Origin: Crocinitomicaceae bacterium
Lineage (GTDB): Bacteria; Bacteroidota; Bacteroidia; Flavobacteriales_D; Crocinitomicaceae
Reading direction: 5' to 3'
Assembly (NCBI GenBank): GCA_018402525.1
Contig: JAGYIR010000010.1
Span: 186,001 to 250,000, forward strand
DNA: 64,000 bases
Of this stretch, positions 9,537 through 18,114 are shown one piece after another (position 1 is the stretch's first letter; each line of letters starts with the position of its first letter). The notes under the pieces were generated by a model. That model ran no database searches. It worked only from the letters and a program-made list of their open reading frames with translations, and was not told the DNA's origin. The position numbers and the translations under genes are program-made.

Positions 9537-9618
9537 ATCGTTTTGTTTTTGTTTTGCACTAGAATGCAAGGTTGTTAATTAATTTATACAAAGGTTGCAC
9601 TTGTAGTACGTAATCTAT

Positions 9619-10095
9619 TTACGTTGTGGATTTATTTTTATAGGTTAATAAAATTTCTGCAGTATGATCTTTGGTTTTCGGTTTCTCGATAATCTCAACG
9701 ATGGTGTGGGCTTCATCCAAAAGAAAGGTTGTTCTGTGAATACCATCGTATACTTTTCCCATAAATTTCTTTTCGCCCCATACACCGTATAAATTAAGTA
9801 AGGTGCGGTCTACATCGGCCAACAGTGAGAATGGGAGACTGTACTTTTCAATGAATTTTTGATGCTTTGCCTCTGTATCTGCGCTAACACCTAAAATAAC
9901 AATGCCTTCGTTTTGTAGCTCAGCATAGTTATCACGAATGTTGCATGCTTGCGCCGTACATCCGGGAGTATCATCTTTTGGATAAAAGTAAATGACAACT
10001 CTTTTACCTTTAAAATCCTTTAGGCTTATTGTGTTACCCTGTTGATCTTTTATAGAAAATTCTGGTGCTTGATCACCAATTTTTAAATGCTTCAT
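9619..10095 (-). CDS. bcp: Thioredoxin-dependent thiol peroxidase (BCP/PrxQ)
   Basis: A 158-residue peroxiredoxin of the BCP/PrxQ class, which reduces hydrogen and organic peroxides using thioredoxin. The peroxidatic Cys46 lies in DTPGCTAQAC and the resolving Cys51 is five residues on, the atypical 2-Cys arrangement of PrxQ. Other conserved parts are FYPKDDTPGC and GVWGEKKFMGK. Length is typical. It stands alone upstream of recA on the same strand. Confidence 0.95.
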   Translation of the reverse strand: MKHLKIGDQAPEFSIKDQQGNTISLKDFKGKRVVIYFYPKDDTPGCTAQACNIRDNYAELQNEGIVILGVSADTEAKHQKFIEKYSLPFSLLADVDRTLLNLYGVWGEKKFMGKVYDGIHRTTFLLDEAHTIVEIIEKPKTKDHTAEILLTYKNKSTT

Positions 10096-10203
10096 AGTGA
10101 CAATTAATTAATCATTTAGTTGACGAATAATTAATCAAATATACTTTCAATTTTTTAATTGACAAGAAATTAATCAAAAAAAATGCGAATAAAAATGTAG
10201 AAA

Positions 10204-10230
10204 ATAGAAAAACACCCCCTAAGGGGTGTT
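10204..10230 (-). terminator. Intrinsic terminator after the M1 peptidase gene
   Basis: A perfect 8-bp GC-rich stem (aacacccc / ggggtgtt, 10211-10230) with a 4-nt loop. On the minus strand it is followed by TTTTCTATTTT. It lies 30 bp past the stop codon at 10261. Confidence 0.85.
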
Positions 10231-10260
10231 CTCACACTAAAATAATTAAGAAGGACAGAC

Positions 10261-12858
10261 TTATTTTATCGCTCCGAACTTTTCAATCAATGCTTCGTAC
10301 GCCTTTATTTTCTTGCGAGCCTGATCAGCAAGCTGGACATCACCATTTGTTTCATGACTTTCAATCTCTTTGTTGAGTGTGTTTACAGAACCCTGAAATT
10401 GCTCGACTAGGTACTTTAAGTTCTGTGGCAAAAACATCTGCATGTAGAGCCCTCCCTCTTCGTTCAATTTTACGTAAGTGTCGTATGCCTTATCGATTAC
10501 GGCAGGGTCTTGACGCGTTAAATATACCGTGAAGGAGTTTAGCATCCCCAAGCGATCAAATCCTTGAACAATATTTCCGTTAAATGCGGAGACAAAGAAA
10601 TCTAACTTTTCAGCTTCGGCATATCCCGCATACAATTGAGCAATACCACCCAGCATTTTGGATGATTTTTCGTTTTCTAATGGCTGTGCTAGCGCCATTG
10701 CTTCGGCTGGATTGAGTTTACCGTAATTTTTTAATGCGGAAGAAACAACAGTGTAGGAAGAATCTTTTTGAATTCTATCACTATAAATAGCCGTCAACTT
10801 CTCTTCCGATAGTTCTTTCGCCAATACACCGAGTGCAACCGAACGTACAGAAGAATTGGGATCATTCTTCACCATATCTTGCACAAGCGCTAAGCCTTTT
10901 TCAAGATTGCTGTCTTTTAAGCGATTTACTTTTCCCACAGCCAACAATCGGATGTTCCAAAACGGATCTTTCATTGCGTCAAGAATTAGCTGTTGTCCAG
11001 CCGCTCCTTTTTCTTTGGAACCGCCTAAAAATCCGTCGCGTCTAGCGGCGAATCGTTCTCCGTTATAGTATTGGAAAATGAGTTGCTCGGTTGTTTTGTC
11101 GTCCTTCGTTTTTGCCAACAACATTTGTTGATCATCGAAGTGAATTCCTTTCAATGATCCAGTAAGAGGGAATGTAAATTCTTGTTTTACTCCATCGATT
11201 ACAACCTTGTGTACATGTTTTCCCGCATCGTCAAAAATGGCCATGTGTGTTGGCAACTTAAAAATTGGAAATTCAGACAAATCTTGTGTTTGTTCTACGG
11301 CAACTGTCACCGATTTTCCATCTGCCGAAACGGCATGTCCAAATGTTAGCACTGGGTGACCTTTGTCCTCGTACCATTGATTGAAGAACCAGTTCAAATC
11401 TTCACCTGTCACTTCTTCAAATGTGAGACGTAAATGGTGGAACTCTGCAGCTTTGAATTGATTTTGTTTCAAGTAGCGTTTGAGTGCTTCAAAAAACGCT
11501 TCGTCACCGATGTAGTTGCGCAGCATGTGTAGTATACGCCCCCCTTTGTTGTAAGAGTGGCCGTCGAACATTTGTTCCTTATCGTCGTAATCAAACCAAA
11601 CGAGGTTGTGGTGACCTTGCGTTTGAGCAGATTGATAATAACCGTCTGCTTCACCTTCAGCTTGGTAGTCGGCTTCATCCACTCCATAACGATGCTCATC
11701 CCATAGATACTGAGAATAATTTGCAAAGGATTCGTTGAGAGTAAGGTTCGACCAAGACTCAGTCGTTACTAAATCGCCAAACCAATGGTGGAATAGCTCG
11801 TGTGCGATAATGGAGTGAGAGTTTCCGTCCAGCAATTCTCGCTTGTTTGCGTAAACAAAATCGCCAAAAATGACAGCGCCGGTATTTTCCATAGCTCCGG
11901 AAACGTAATCGCGCACAACAATTTGGTGGTATTTGTCCCATGGGTACTCAACACCTAATTTTTCCGAGAAAAAGCGAATCATTTCAGGTGTTTCTCCAAA
12001 AATGTCTTTGGCAAATTCTTCCCACTCAGGCTCTACGTAATAATTTACCGCCATCTTAGTCCCGTCTGGACGTGTGTATGTGTCTTCAACAACTTTAAAT
12101 TCACCAATTCCCATCATAAACAGGTACGGTGCGTGTTGCAATTCTTGTTTCCAGTGGTCGACACGTTTTCCACCGTCAATTTTTTTGCTCGACATTAATG
12201 TTCCATTCGAAAGGGTGGTGTATTTATCATCCACTGTAATGAAAATTTCTTGAGATGTTTTTGCGTTTGGAGCATCAATCGTTGGAAACCATACGGAGCT
12301 TGCTTCGGTTTCGCCTTGTGTCCAAATCTGAGGCATTTTCGTTTTGTCCTCACCTGTTGGGTTGATGAAATACAGACCCTTCGCAGATGAAATGGCAGCA
12401 CTACCTTTCGCATCGACTTCTTCTGGTCGAGCTTGGTAACTGATGACCACAGTATAGTTCTCTTCATTGGTGAAGGTTTTACCAAGATGGATCCGTAAAT
12501 AATCGTCTTTGTATGAGTAGTTCAATGGTTTACTGTCCCGCTCGACACTATGAATTACCATTCCTTTTGCATCGAGAATTAAACTATCTGTTGCATAAAA
12601 GTGTGGTTTTGCAGTAATAGTTGCAATTCCATTCATTTTGGATTCTTCCCAAATAAAATTGACCTCTAGTTTCGTATGCATCAAATCGGTTAAGATCGTT
12701 TCCGAAGCTCTGTAAACGGGGCGTTCCATTGGAAGAATTTCTTGCTCAAAAGGAACTTCAGTGCTAGTTGTTTCCACAACTACGTTGTTACCGTCTTTTT
12801 CTTTAGTACCGCATCCAACGAGTACAAACAGAGAGAATATAATTAAAACGTGCTTCAT
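10261..12858 (-). CDS. M1 family metallopeptidase lipoprotein
   Basis: An 865-residue aminopeptidase of the gluzincin M1 family. The start at ATG 12858 gives a lipoprotein signal (MKHVLIIFSLFVLVGCG), so the enzyme is probably anchored in the envelope. The substrate-recognition motif GAMEN and the zinc motif HELFHHWFGDL (HExxH) with the downstream Glu ligand in NESFANYSQYLW are intact. The C-terminal 250 residues form a HEAT/ARM-like helical region, as in longer M1 enzymes. It would trim N-terminal residues from peptides in the periplasm. It is monocistronic and divergent from the biotinyl-domain gene. Confidence 0.95.
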   Translation of the reverse strand: MKHVLIIFSLFVLVGCGTKEKDGNNVVVETTSTEVPFEQEILPMERPVYRASETILTDLMHTKLEVNFIWEESKMNGIATITAKPHFYATDSLILDAKGMVIHSVERDSKPLNYSYKDDYLRIHLGKTFTNEENYTVVISYQARPEEVDAKGSAAISSAKGLYFINPTGEDKTKMPQIWTQGETEASSVWFPTIDAPNAKTSQEIFITVDDKYTTLSNGTLMSSKKIDGGKRVDHWKQELQHAPYLFMMGIGEFKVVEDTYTRPDGTKMAVNYYVEPEWEEFAKDIFGETPEMIRFFSEKLGVEYPWDKYHQIVVRDYVSGAMENTGAVIFGDFVYANKRELLDGNSHSIIAHELFHHWFGDLVTTESWSNLTLNESFANYSQYLWDEHRYGVDEADYQAEGEADGYYQSAQTQGHHNLVWFDYDDKEQMFDGHSYNKGGRILHMLRNYIGDEAFFEALKRYLKQNQFKAAEFHHLRLTFEEVTGEDLNWFFNQWYEDKGHPVLTFGHAVSADGKSVTVAVEQTQDLSEFPIFKLPTHMAIFDDAGKHVHKVVIDGVKQEFTFPLTGSLKGIHFDDQQMLLAKTKDDKTTEQLIFQYYNGERFAARRDGFLGGSKEKGAAGQQLILDAMKDPFWNIRLLAVGKVNRLKDSNLEKGLALVQDMVKNDPNSSVRSVALGVLAKELSEEKLTAIYSDRIQKDSSYTVVSSALKNYGKLNPAEAMALAQPLENEKSSKMLGGIAQLYAGYAEAEKLDFFVSAFNGNIVQGFDRLGMLNSFTVYLTRQDPAVIDKAYDTYVKLNEEGGLYMQMFLPQNLKYLVEQFQGSVNTLNKEIESHETNGDVQLADQARKKIKAYEALIEKFGAIK

Positions 12859-12945
12859 TATCTTGTTGATTTTAAATGAGAGACAAATCTGGTAAAATAA
12901 TTTCAATTCTCGACAGAATACTACAGCACTGGACTGTATTTCTAT

Positions 12946-12953
12946 TATTTTTG
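12946..12953 (+). promoter_or_regulatory. -7 promoter element before the biotinyl-domain gene
   Basis: TATTTTTG matches TAnnTTTG. It lies 18 bp before the ATG at 12971, implying a very short leader. No clear -33 TTTG was identified. Confidence 0.4.
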
Positions 12954-12970
12954 TGTCAAACAGATGATGA

Positions 12971-13438
12971 ATGGCAAATCGAATTTGGAATATTGACGGA
13001 GAAGATGTTGTAGGAGCTGACGGTGCGGTTTTGCATTGGGAAGGTAATGGCTACTTTACACTTACCTACAATGGATCTACTTTTTTTGGTGAAGTGTTAA
13101 ATGAACAAACCGAGAGCAATTACCTCAAATTAAAATTAAATCATCGTGTATTTGAGATTCGCAAGAAGGGGGCCTTAGATGATTTAATTTCTGCCATGGG
13201 ACTTGATGTTCCAAAGGTGAAAAAGCTGAAAGAACTTCAGGCTCCGATGCCTGGCCGGATTGTAAATATTGCTGTTAGTGTTGGTCAAGAGTTAAACGTA
13301 GACGATGACATCCTGTCCCTGGAAGCAATGAAGATGGAAAATGTGTTAAAGGCGGAAGGAGTTGGTGTTGTAAAAAGTATCAATGTCAACACCAACGATG
13401 TGGTTGACAAAGGAGCCGTTCTGATAGAATTTGAATAG
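12971..13438 (+). CDS. Biotin/lipoyl-containing carboxyl carrier protein
   Basis: A 155-residue protein with a C-terminal biotinyl domain (about residues 88-155). The biotinylation site is the second Lys context LEAMKMENVLKA, and APMPGRIVNIAVSVGQ marks the domain start. The first 80 residues form a beta-rich segment found in stand-alone biotinyl subunits of Bacteroidota acyl-CoA carboxylases. It probably carries CO2 for a propionyl-CoA or acetyl-CoA-type carboxylase, but the carboxylase subunits are not in this window. It is convergent with the small gene ending one base downstream. Confidence 0.86.
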   Translation: MANRIWNIDGEDVVGADGAVLHWEGNGYFTLTYNGSTFFGEVLNEQTESNYLKLKLNHRVFEIRKKGALDDLISAMGLDVPKVKKLKELQAPMPGRIVNIAVSVGQELNVDDDILSLEAMKMENVLKAEGVGVVKSINVNTNDVVDKGAVLIEFE

Positions 13439-13439
13439 A

Positions 13440-13637
13440 CTACTTTACCAATTTTGCTTCAAAAGCACGGTTAATAATTGACGGGTATTTCGCCCCAAAT
13501 TCAGTAATGCACCATTCTTGAAATTTTCTAATTTCTTCGGCGTCAGTTATCCACTTCAGCCCTTTGTGCAATTCTTTTTGAAACAGTTGAGCGTCGAAAC
13601 TCACTTTGCGTAGAATTTTTTTAGTTAAATCTAACAT
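13440..13637 (-). CDS. Small hypothetical protein, 65 aa
   Basis: I do not assign a function. The protein is basic and helical, with LDLTKKILRKVSFDAQLFQKELHKGLKWI followed by a compact aromatic region (FQEWCITEFGAKYP). There is no signal or membrane segment. It begins with ATG at 13637 and ends one base from the stop of the convergent biotinyl gene. The amphipathic helices and good spacing make it a probable real gene rather than a shadow. Confidence 0.62.
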   Translation of the reverse strand: MLDLTKKILRKVSFDAQLFQKELHKGLKWITDAEEIRKFQEWCITEFGAKYPSIINRAFEAKLVK

Positions 13638-13714
13638 AGCTTATTGGTTTGAAGTTTTTGTTCTAACGTTGAATATAGTAAAAATATTTCAGCTGAATTA
13701 TTTTACAATTCGTT

Positions 13715-13753
13715 AAAAAAACAAAAAAGCCTGTCAATCAAGGATGGACAGGC
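13715..13753 (-). terminator. Intrinsic terminator after the Omp28 gene
   Basis: A 7-bp perfect stem (gcctgtc / gacaggc, 13729-13753) with an 11-nt loop. On the minus strand it is followed by TTTTTTGTTTTTTT. It lies 23 bp past the Omp28 stop codon. Confidence 0.85.
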
Positions 13754-13776
13754 ATAATAAAAACTTATCAACACGC

Positions 13777-14694
13777 TTACTCAAGTTGTTGTTTAATAAC
13801 GTGATAGATCTCTTCCGTCACAGCATCGCGGACATAAATCAAGAGGTGAACATTTTCATGATTGTACTGTGGTGGAAGGGCATAACTGTAATTGAAATAG
13901 TACTTGCCGTCGATCACATTATCTTCTGTCAATTTTAATCCATTCCAATTGCTGTTGATGCAATCATGCATGACGTCACGGTGGATATAATTTTCATTTG
14001 TGCTATTGTCCGGCATTTTTTGCTTCGCCACTAAAGAGTCTTCAATCAAGTAAACAACAGTATACAAATCATTCGTAATTCCAGCATCTAGCACATCAAT
14101 CTCCGTATGAAGAAAGAGACCGCGTGTGGATGGGTAATAATTAGCGCTCGATTGAATGTTGACTTTTAAAGGTTGAGGTAATGCACTTACCACAGCAGAC
14201 CTCCAGTTGGTTGGACTTAAGGTATGCTGACTTCCAGTTTCTATTCGGCTTACGCTTCCACGCGGATTTCCAATAAATGCAGATCCGGGCATTGTTCCGA
14301 AATGTGTTCCTATGGCTAATCCATCAGGATTCGTCCAGTCGATTGGCCACTCGGCACTCGTCGATTGAAATGAGCCTATTCCGTCTGGACCAGAGTGTAT
14401 AGCTGCCACATAAACGCGACCTGGATAATCATCGTGCAATAAGTCTGCTGTATCTGCCGCTGGTGGACAGTAAATACACTTATGTCCAGTAAAGTCTTCA
14501 ATTAAGATATTGCGTTGTGCATTTCCGTTAGGAGTGAACACTGGCCATTCGTTGGCTTGATAATCTGACCAAACACCAGGATACAAGGTCGTATCTAACT
14601 CTGTTACATTTCCTACTGGGTAAGGGTTGTCAATTTTATCACAAGAAGAGAATCCGATAGCGGCAATCAAATTAAAAAATATAATCCTTTTCAT
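13777..14694 (-). CDS. Omp28-related outer membrane lipoprotein
   Basis: A 305-residue protein started at ATG 14694, giving a lipoprotein signal (MKRIIFFNLIAAIGFSSC). The mature part carries an Omp28-like thioredoxin-fold domain with ILIEDFTGHKCIYCPPA, where CxxC resembles a redox site. Omp28 proteins of Bacteroidota are surface or outer membrane proteins of unclear function. The gene is 11 bp downstream of the DUF6029 gene and ends the TlpA-DUF6029-Omp28 unit, which suggests a shared envelope thiol or cargo-handling role (inference). Confidence 0.85.
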   Translation of the reverse strand: MKRIIFFNLIAAIGFSSCDKIDNPYPVGNVTELDTTLYPGVWSDYQANEWPVFTPNGNAQRNILIEDFTGHKCIYCPPAADTADLLHDDYPGRVYVAAIHSGPDGIGSFQSTSAEWPIDWTNPDGLAIGTHFGTMPGSAFIGNPRGSVSRIETGSQHTLSPTNWRSAVVSALPQPLKVNIQSSANYYPSTRGLFLHTEIDVLDAGITNDLYTVVYLIEDSLVAKQKMPDNSTNENYIHRDVMHDCINSNWNGLKLTEDNVIDGKYYFNYSYALPPQYNHENVHLLIYVRDAVTEEIYHVIKQQLE

Positions 14695-14705
14695 GTTTCT
14701 TAAAT

Positions 14706-16406
14706 TTAAAAACTTTGTGTAAATGAAAATGTTAAACCATTTGATGCAGGAACAAAACGACAAATTCCTCCCACACAAAACAATCCTTCTCGTTGCCTTC
14801 CGTAACCAACAGTAATACGTGTTGCTTCACGAATGTAGCCCATGGAAACATAAGGGTAGTGTGCGCGTAACTCAGGCTTTGGATTTCCATAATTGTACTG
14901 ATCCATAATACTAAAAAACCAGTGTGGCGAAACGTTGTATTCGATGAGCAATGTCACCCAATTTCCCTTGTCATTGGTTACTTTTTCAATAACACCAGGT
15001 GCCGTTTCGCGCTCAACATCGTTGATAAATAACCCTTGTAGTTCAGCACGTATGGAGTGGTTTTTGTTGATTTTATAGCCCGCTTCAATTACACCAATGT
15101 GTGTATTAAGAATGCCATTCGCATCGTCTGTAACTTTTGCCACATCGTTGTTTAACACAATATTGAAATAACTTACGTTCAAATTGAAGGATTTTGAAAA
15201 CTTCTTATAAATACTCACGTTGATGTCTCTCCAAAACAAACTATCGCTTTGATCAAACACCCGGCCTTCATACATAACGCGCGAAGAATCTAAAGGGTTG
15301 ATATTATTCGTGTGTTGCATTGGTTTATACGCCGTAGAAAAGTTGGCGTTAATAGAAGTGCCATACTTTCCTCCGAGTTTTGATCCCTTCTTAATCGTGT
15401 AAAGCACCTCTGCTTGATAAGCGATTTCACCCACAGGTTGTGTAGCATAAGGATAAATGGATGCAACCAAATTATATGTGTGTGTTTTATTCATCGCTGG
15501 CAAGTAGTTGATGAATACATCTGTTAACTCTTTTGTTCTATCCGAACGATAACTCATATTGTCAACAGATTTAGCAGAGAGAATGATTCCCAGTCCTTTT
15601 TGAGAAAAACCAAAATTAATTAGCGCTGCGTGACCGTAGTTGTATATGTATCCATTGTCAACAGAGGGATCTTGTCCTTTAATAATATACTCACCGTCTA
15701 ATGTGAATTTTCCGTAGCGCAATTTTGCGCGTCCACCATACAATCCGACATTTTCTGGCAGAATCAATGCGTCTTCGTTGTCTTTTTGATATTTGCTCAC
15801 AAAAGAACCACCAATGGTGACGTCTAGTTTTTTATCGTTGAGCTTTTTAAATGCCGAGTTGAAATTGAACTCACCATCAAAACCACGCACAATTCCATCT
15901 GAGTGGACGATTCTTCCTTGTTCAAACGATAAACGTTGATATCCGTATACACCTTTCAGTGCCAAGCCTTTCAATGGTCGCACGATGATGCGCGCACCGT
16001 CTAAGAAGTTGTCGTAACCGAGCGCCCTGTCTTCGTATACCCGGAGTGCCATTCCCGACCCAAACTGCTCGTAGAAAGACCCCAATGTCACATCTACAAA
16101 ATCATTTTCGTATCCGATGTAACGCATACCAATTCCAGTTCCGTCAAATCGATTCGGATAACCTTGAATTCTAGGTAAATACGACTCAACGCGCATTCCA
16201 GCCTTGAAGTTTTTGTAGGTAATGAAGGTATTCATGTAGGTGTTGAGCAACCCTTTTTCTGGTGGTTGACCTGCACCAATCAGCGAATCTTCATTGAGGT
16301 ATTGAAAGATACTTTCAATGTTTCCAGTAATGTTCAAACCTTGGACTTGACTCTTCCCAGAAATAGCCACAAGAGAAGTCAAACCAATTAGAAGAAGTTT
16401 TTTCAT
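14706..16406 (-). CDS. DUF6029 outer membrane beta-barrel protein
   Basis: A 566-residue protein with a signal peptide (MKKLLLIGLTSLVAISGKSQ) and a long run of alternating amphipathic strands ending in an aromatic C-terminus (GLTFSFTQSF), as expected of an outer membrane barrel. The opening GLNITGNIESIFQYLNEDSLIGA and GMRVESYLPR are typical of DUF6029 family proteins, which are of unknown function and Bacteroidota-specific as far as I know. It sits between the TlpA-like and Omp28 genes on the same strand. Confidence 0.8.
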   Translation of the reverse strand: MKKLLLIGLTSLVAISGKSQVQGLNITGNIESIFQYLNEDSLIGAGQPPEKGLLNTYMNTFITYKNFKAGMRVESYLPRIQGYPNRFDGTGIGMRYIGYENDFVDVTLGSFYEQFGSGMALRVYEDRALGYDNFLDGARIIVRPLKGLALKGVYGYQRLSFEQGRIVHSDGIVRGFDGEFNFNSAFKKLNDKKLDVTIGGSFVSKYQKDNEDALILPENVGLYGGRAKLRYGKFTLDGEYIIKGQDPSVDNGYIYNYGHAALINFGFSQKGLGIILSAKSVDNMSYRSDRTKELTDVFINYLPAMNKTHTYNLVASIYPYATQPVGEIAYQAEVLYTIKKGSKLGGKYGTSINANFSTAYKPMQHTNNINPLDSSRVMYEGRVFDQSDSLFWRDINVSIYKKFSKSFNLNVSYFNIVLNNDVAKVTDDANGILNTHIGVIEAGYKINKNHSIRAELQGLFINDVERETAPGVIEKVTNDKGNWVTLLIEYNVSPHWFFSIMDQYNYGNPKPELRAHYPYVSMGYIREATRITVGYGRQREGLFCVGGICRFVPASNGLTFSFTQSF

Positions 16407-16442
16407 ATTAAGAAGTGTAGTCTATGCGTAACGAACGATGAA

Positions 16443-16949
16443 TTACTTTGCCAGTTTCAGTATTTCCTCGTACAATGTTTCTTCATCACCTGGTGCGTAA
16501 TTGTTGTGTGAGTAAACAATGTTTCCATCTTTGTCTAAAAGAAACGTGTGTGGAACATTATTCACACCCATTGCTCGTTTAAAATCTCCATTGGGATCCA
16601 TTAAAACCAGGTATTCCCAACCTTTCCCGTTTACATACATCGGTACTGAGTTTTTTGTCTTTTCATCATCGATGGTCACGGCTACTAAATTAACCCCCGT
16701 TTCCTCTTGCCAATCGGTATATAGGTCGTGAATAGTATTCAATTCGCGCTTACATGGTGAGCACCACGTTGCCCAGAAACTGATAACAACTGGACCGTCA
16801 AATCCGAGTTCAGCAGTGTTTACATCATTTCCATCCATGTCTTTTAATTGAACGGAAGCAACTTTTTTATCCAATAATTGATGTTCGTCTTGAGCGTTTG
16901 AGCTGAAAACAAAAGAGATACTCATAAGGAGAAAAGCAATTTTTTTCAT
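16443..16949 (-). CDS. TlpA-like periplasmic thioredoxin
   Basis: A 168-residue exported thiol-disulfide protein. A signal peptide (MKKIAFLLMSISFVFSSNAQ) is followed by a thioredoxin fold with the active site WATWCSPC (Cys63, Cys66) and the cis-Pro loop NNVPHTFLLDKDG. TlpA/ResA-like proteins reduce or oxidise envelope proteins. It heads the cluster with DUF6029 (36 bp gap) and Omp28, so those proteins are candidate partners. Confidence 0.92.
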   Translation of the reverse strand: MKKIAFLLMSISFVFSSNAQDEHQLLDKKVASVQLKDMDGNDVNTAELGFDGPVVISFWATWCSPCKRELNTIHDLYTDWQEETGVNLVAVTIDDEKTKNSVPMYVNGKGWEYLVLMDPNGDFKRAMGVNNVPHTFLLDKDGNIVYSHNNYAPGDEETLYEEILKLAK

Positions 16950-17202
16950 AACAGTTTTATTTTTTTAGATGTTGCAGAGACATTTTCAAAAACGATGCCG
17001 CAATCAAAAATACATCATTTTTACTGCTTAGCGGGTGATAGAATGAAGATAACTCTTGAATTCCTATTTGATTATATGAACGCATGTATCCGTCAATTGT
17101 ATTATTAAACATGGTTTAATCACGATTTAAACGTTTAAATCTTAAATTTTCTTAAAACGGTGCGATTATTGAATACGGGTTTATTATTCACCTTTTATTT
17201 CC

Positions 17203-17210
17203 TATATTTG
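17203..17210 (+). promoter_or_regulatory. -7 promoter element before the T9SS cargo gene
   Basis: TATATTTG matches TAnnTTTG exactly and lies 30 bp before ATG 17241. The candidate -33 region is AT-rich but has no clean TTTG. Confidence 0.5.
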
Positions 17211-17240
17211 TTAGGAAGCTAAGGCTAAAAATTAAAATTT

Positions 17241-17963
17241 ATGAAAAAAATTATACTCTCTTTATTTTCCGTGACATTGATTTCTGCAGCAGCTAGCGCG
17301 CAGTCAATTACTATTAATGTAGACGGAACACCGACTGATATTTCTGGAATGGAACACGTGGAAATTGTTGTAAGTCCAGTTTCGGATGAACACTTGGTTG
17401 ATTTTGTTGTCACGAATAACACAGGGTCAACGCAAACATTAAGCGTTACTAGAAGACACATGAACATGCCAGCAGGATGGTCGGACTATTTCTGTTGGGG
17501 GGTTTACGGACAATTCGGAAACTGCTACCTTTCTTACCCGGATGCTGTTTGGACCGGAGGGACGGAATCCATTGACAACGGAGGTCAAGGACTTCTTTCA
17601 TCATACATCAACGCTCCTTCAAGTGGTACATCAACCATTCGTTACTATATTAATGATGGCGCTTCTTACCTTGATTCAGTAGATTTGGTGATTACTTCAA
17701 CAGCAGGTATTCAGGAGAATCCAACCTTGTCATTGAATGTTGCTCCAAACCCTGCAGATAATTTTGTAAACATCAACATGACAGGTGTTAACAAGGCAAA
17801 CGTTAAAATTGTAGACGTTCTTGGAAATGTTGTATACAAAGAAATGGTAGCTGAAACAACAAAGAAAGTGGATGTTTCGAGATTTAAGAATGGAATTTAT
17901 TTCATTACAATAGAATCAGAAGGTATCAAACCAACCACTCGAAAATTAATTATCCGTCATTAA
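17241..17963 (+). CDS. Small secreted protein with T9SS type A sorting domain
   Basis: A 240-residue protein. A signal peptide (MKKIILSLFSVTLISAAASAQ) is followed by a single beta-sandwich domain of about 125 residues (ITINVDGTPTDISGMEHVE, with the aromatic stretch WSDYFCWGVYGQFGNCYL). From about residue 165 the T9SS type A C-terminal domain shows the usual marks: NVAPNPADNFVNI, VKIVDVLGNVVY, FKNGIYFITIE and a basic KLIIRH end. It is exported by T9SS and probably released or surface-attached; the function of the middle domain is unknown. A strong terminator follows. Confidence 0.85.
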   Translation: MKKIILSLFSVTLISAAASAQSITINVDGTPTDISGMEHVEIVVSPVSDEHLVDFVVTNNTGSTQTLSVTRRHMNMPAGWSDYFCWGVYGQFGNCYLSYPDAVWTGGTESIDNGGQGLLSSYINAPSSGTSTIRYYINDGASYLDSVDLVITSTAGIQENPTLSLNVAPNPADNFVNINMTGVNKANVKIVDVLGNVVYKEMVAETTKKVDVSRFKNGIYFITIESEGIKPTTRKLIIRH

Positions 17964-17988
17964 GACAGACAATTCATAATACATTGGA

Positions 17989-18021
17989 AGACCGTTTACT
18001 TAAAGTGAGCGGTCTTTTTTT
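17989..18021 (+). terminator. Intrinsic terminator after the T9SS cargo gene
   Basis: A 12-bp stem (agaccgtttact / agtgagcggtct, two G-U type positions) with loop taa, followed by seven T. It lies 26 bp past the stop. Confidence 0.88.
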
Positions 18022-18114
18022 GTGCTTGAAGTACAGAAACTCCCTCAAAGAATTCATACTTTAGCAATTATATTATGTTGATGGGTTATTTTCCTGCAAC
18101 AACTACAACTGAAA

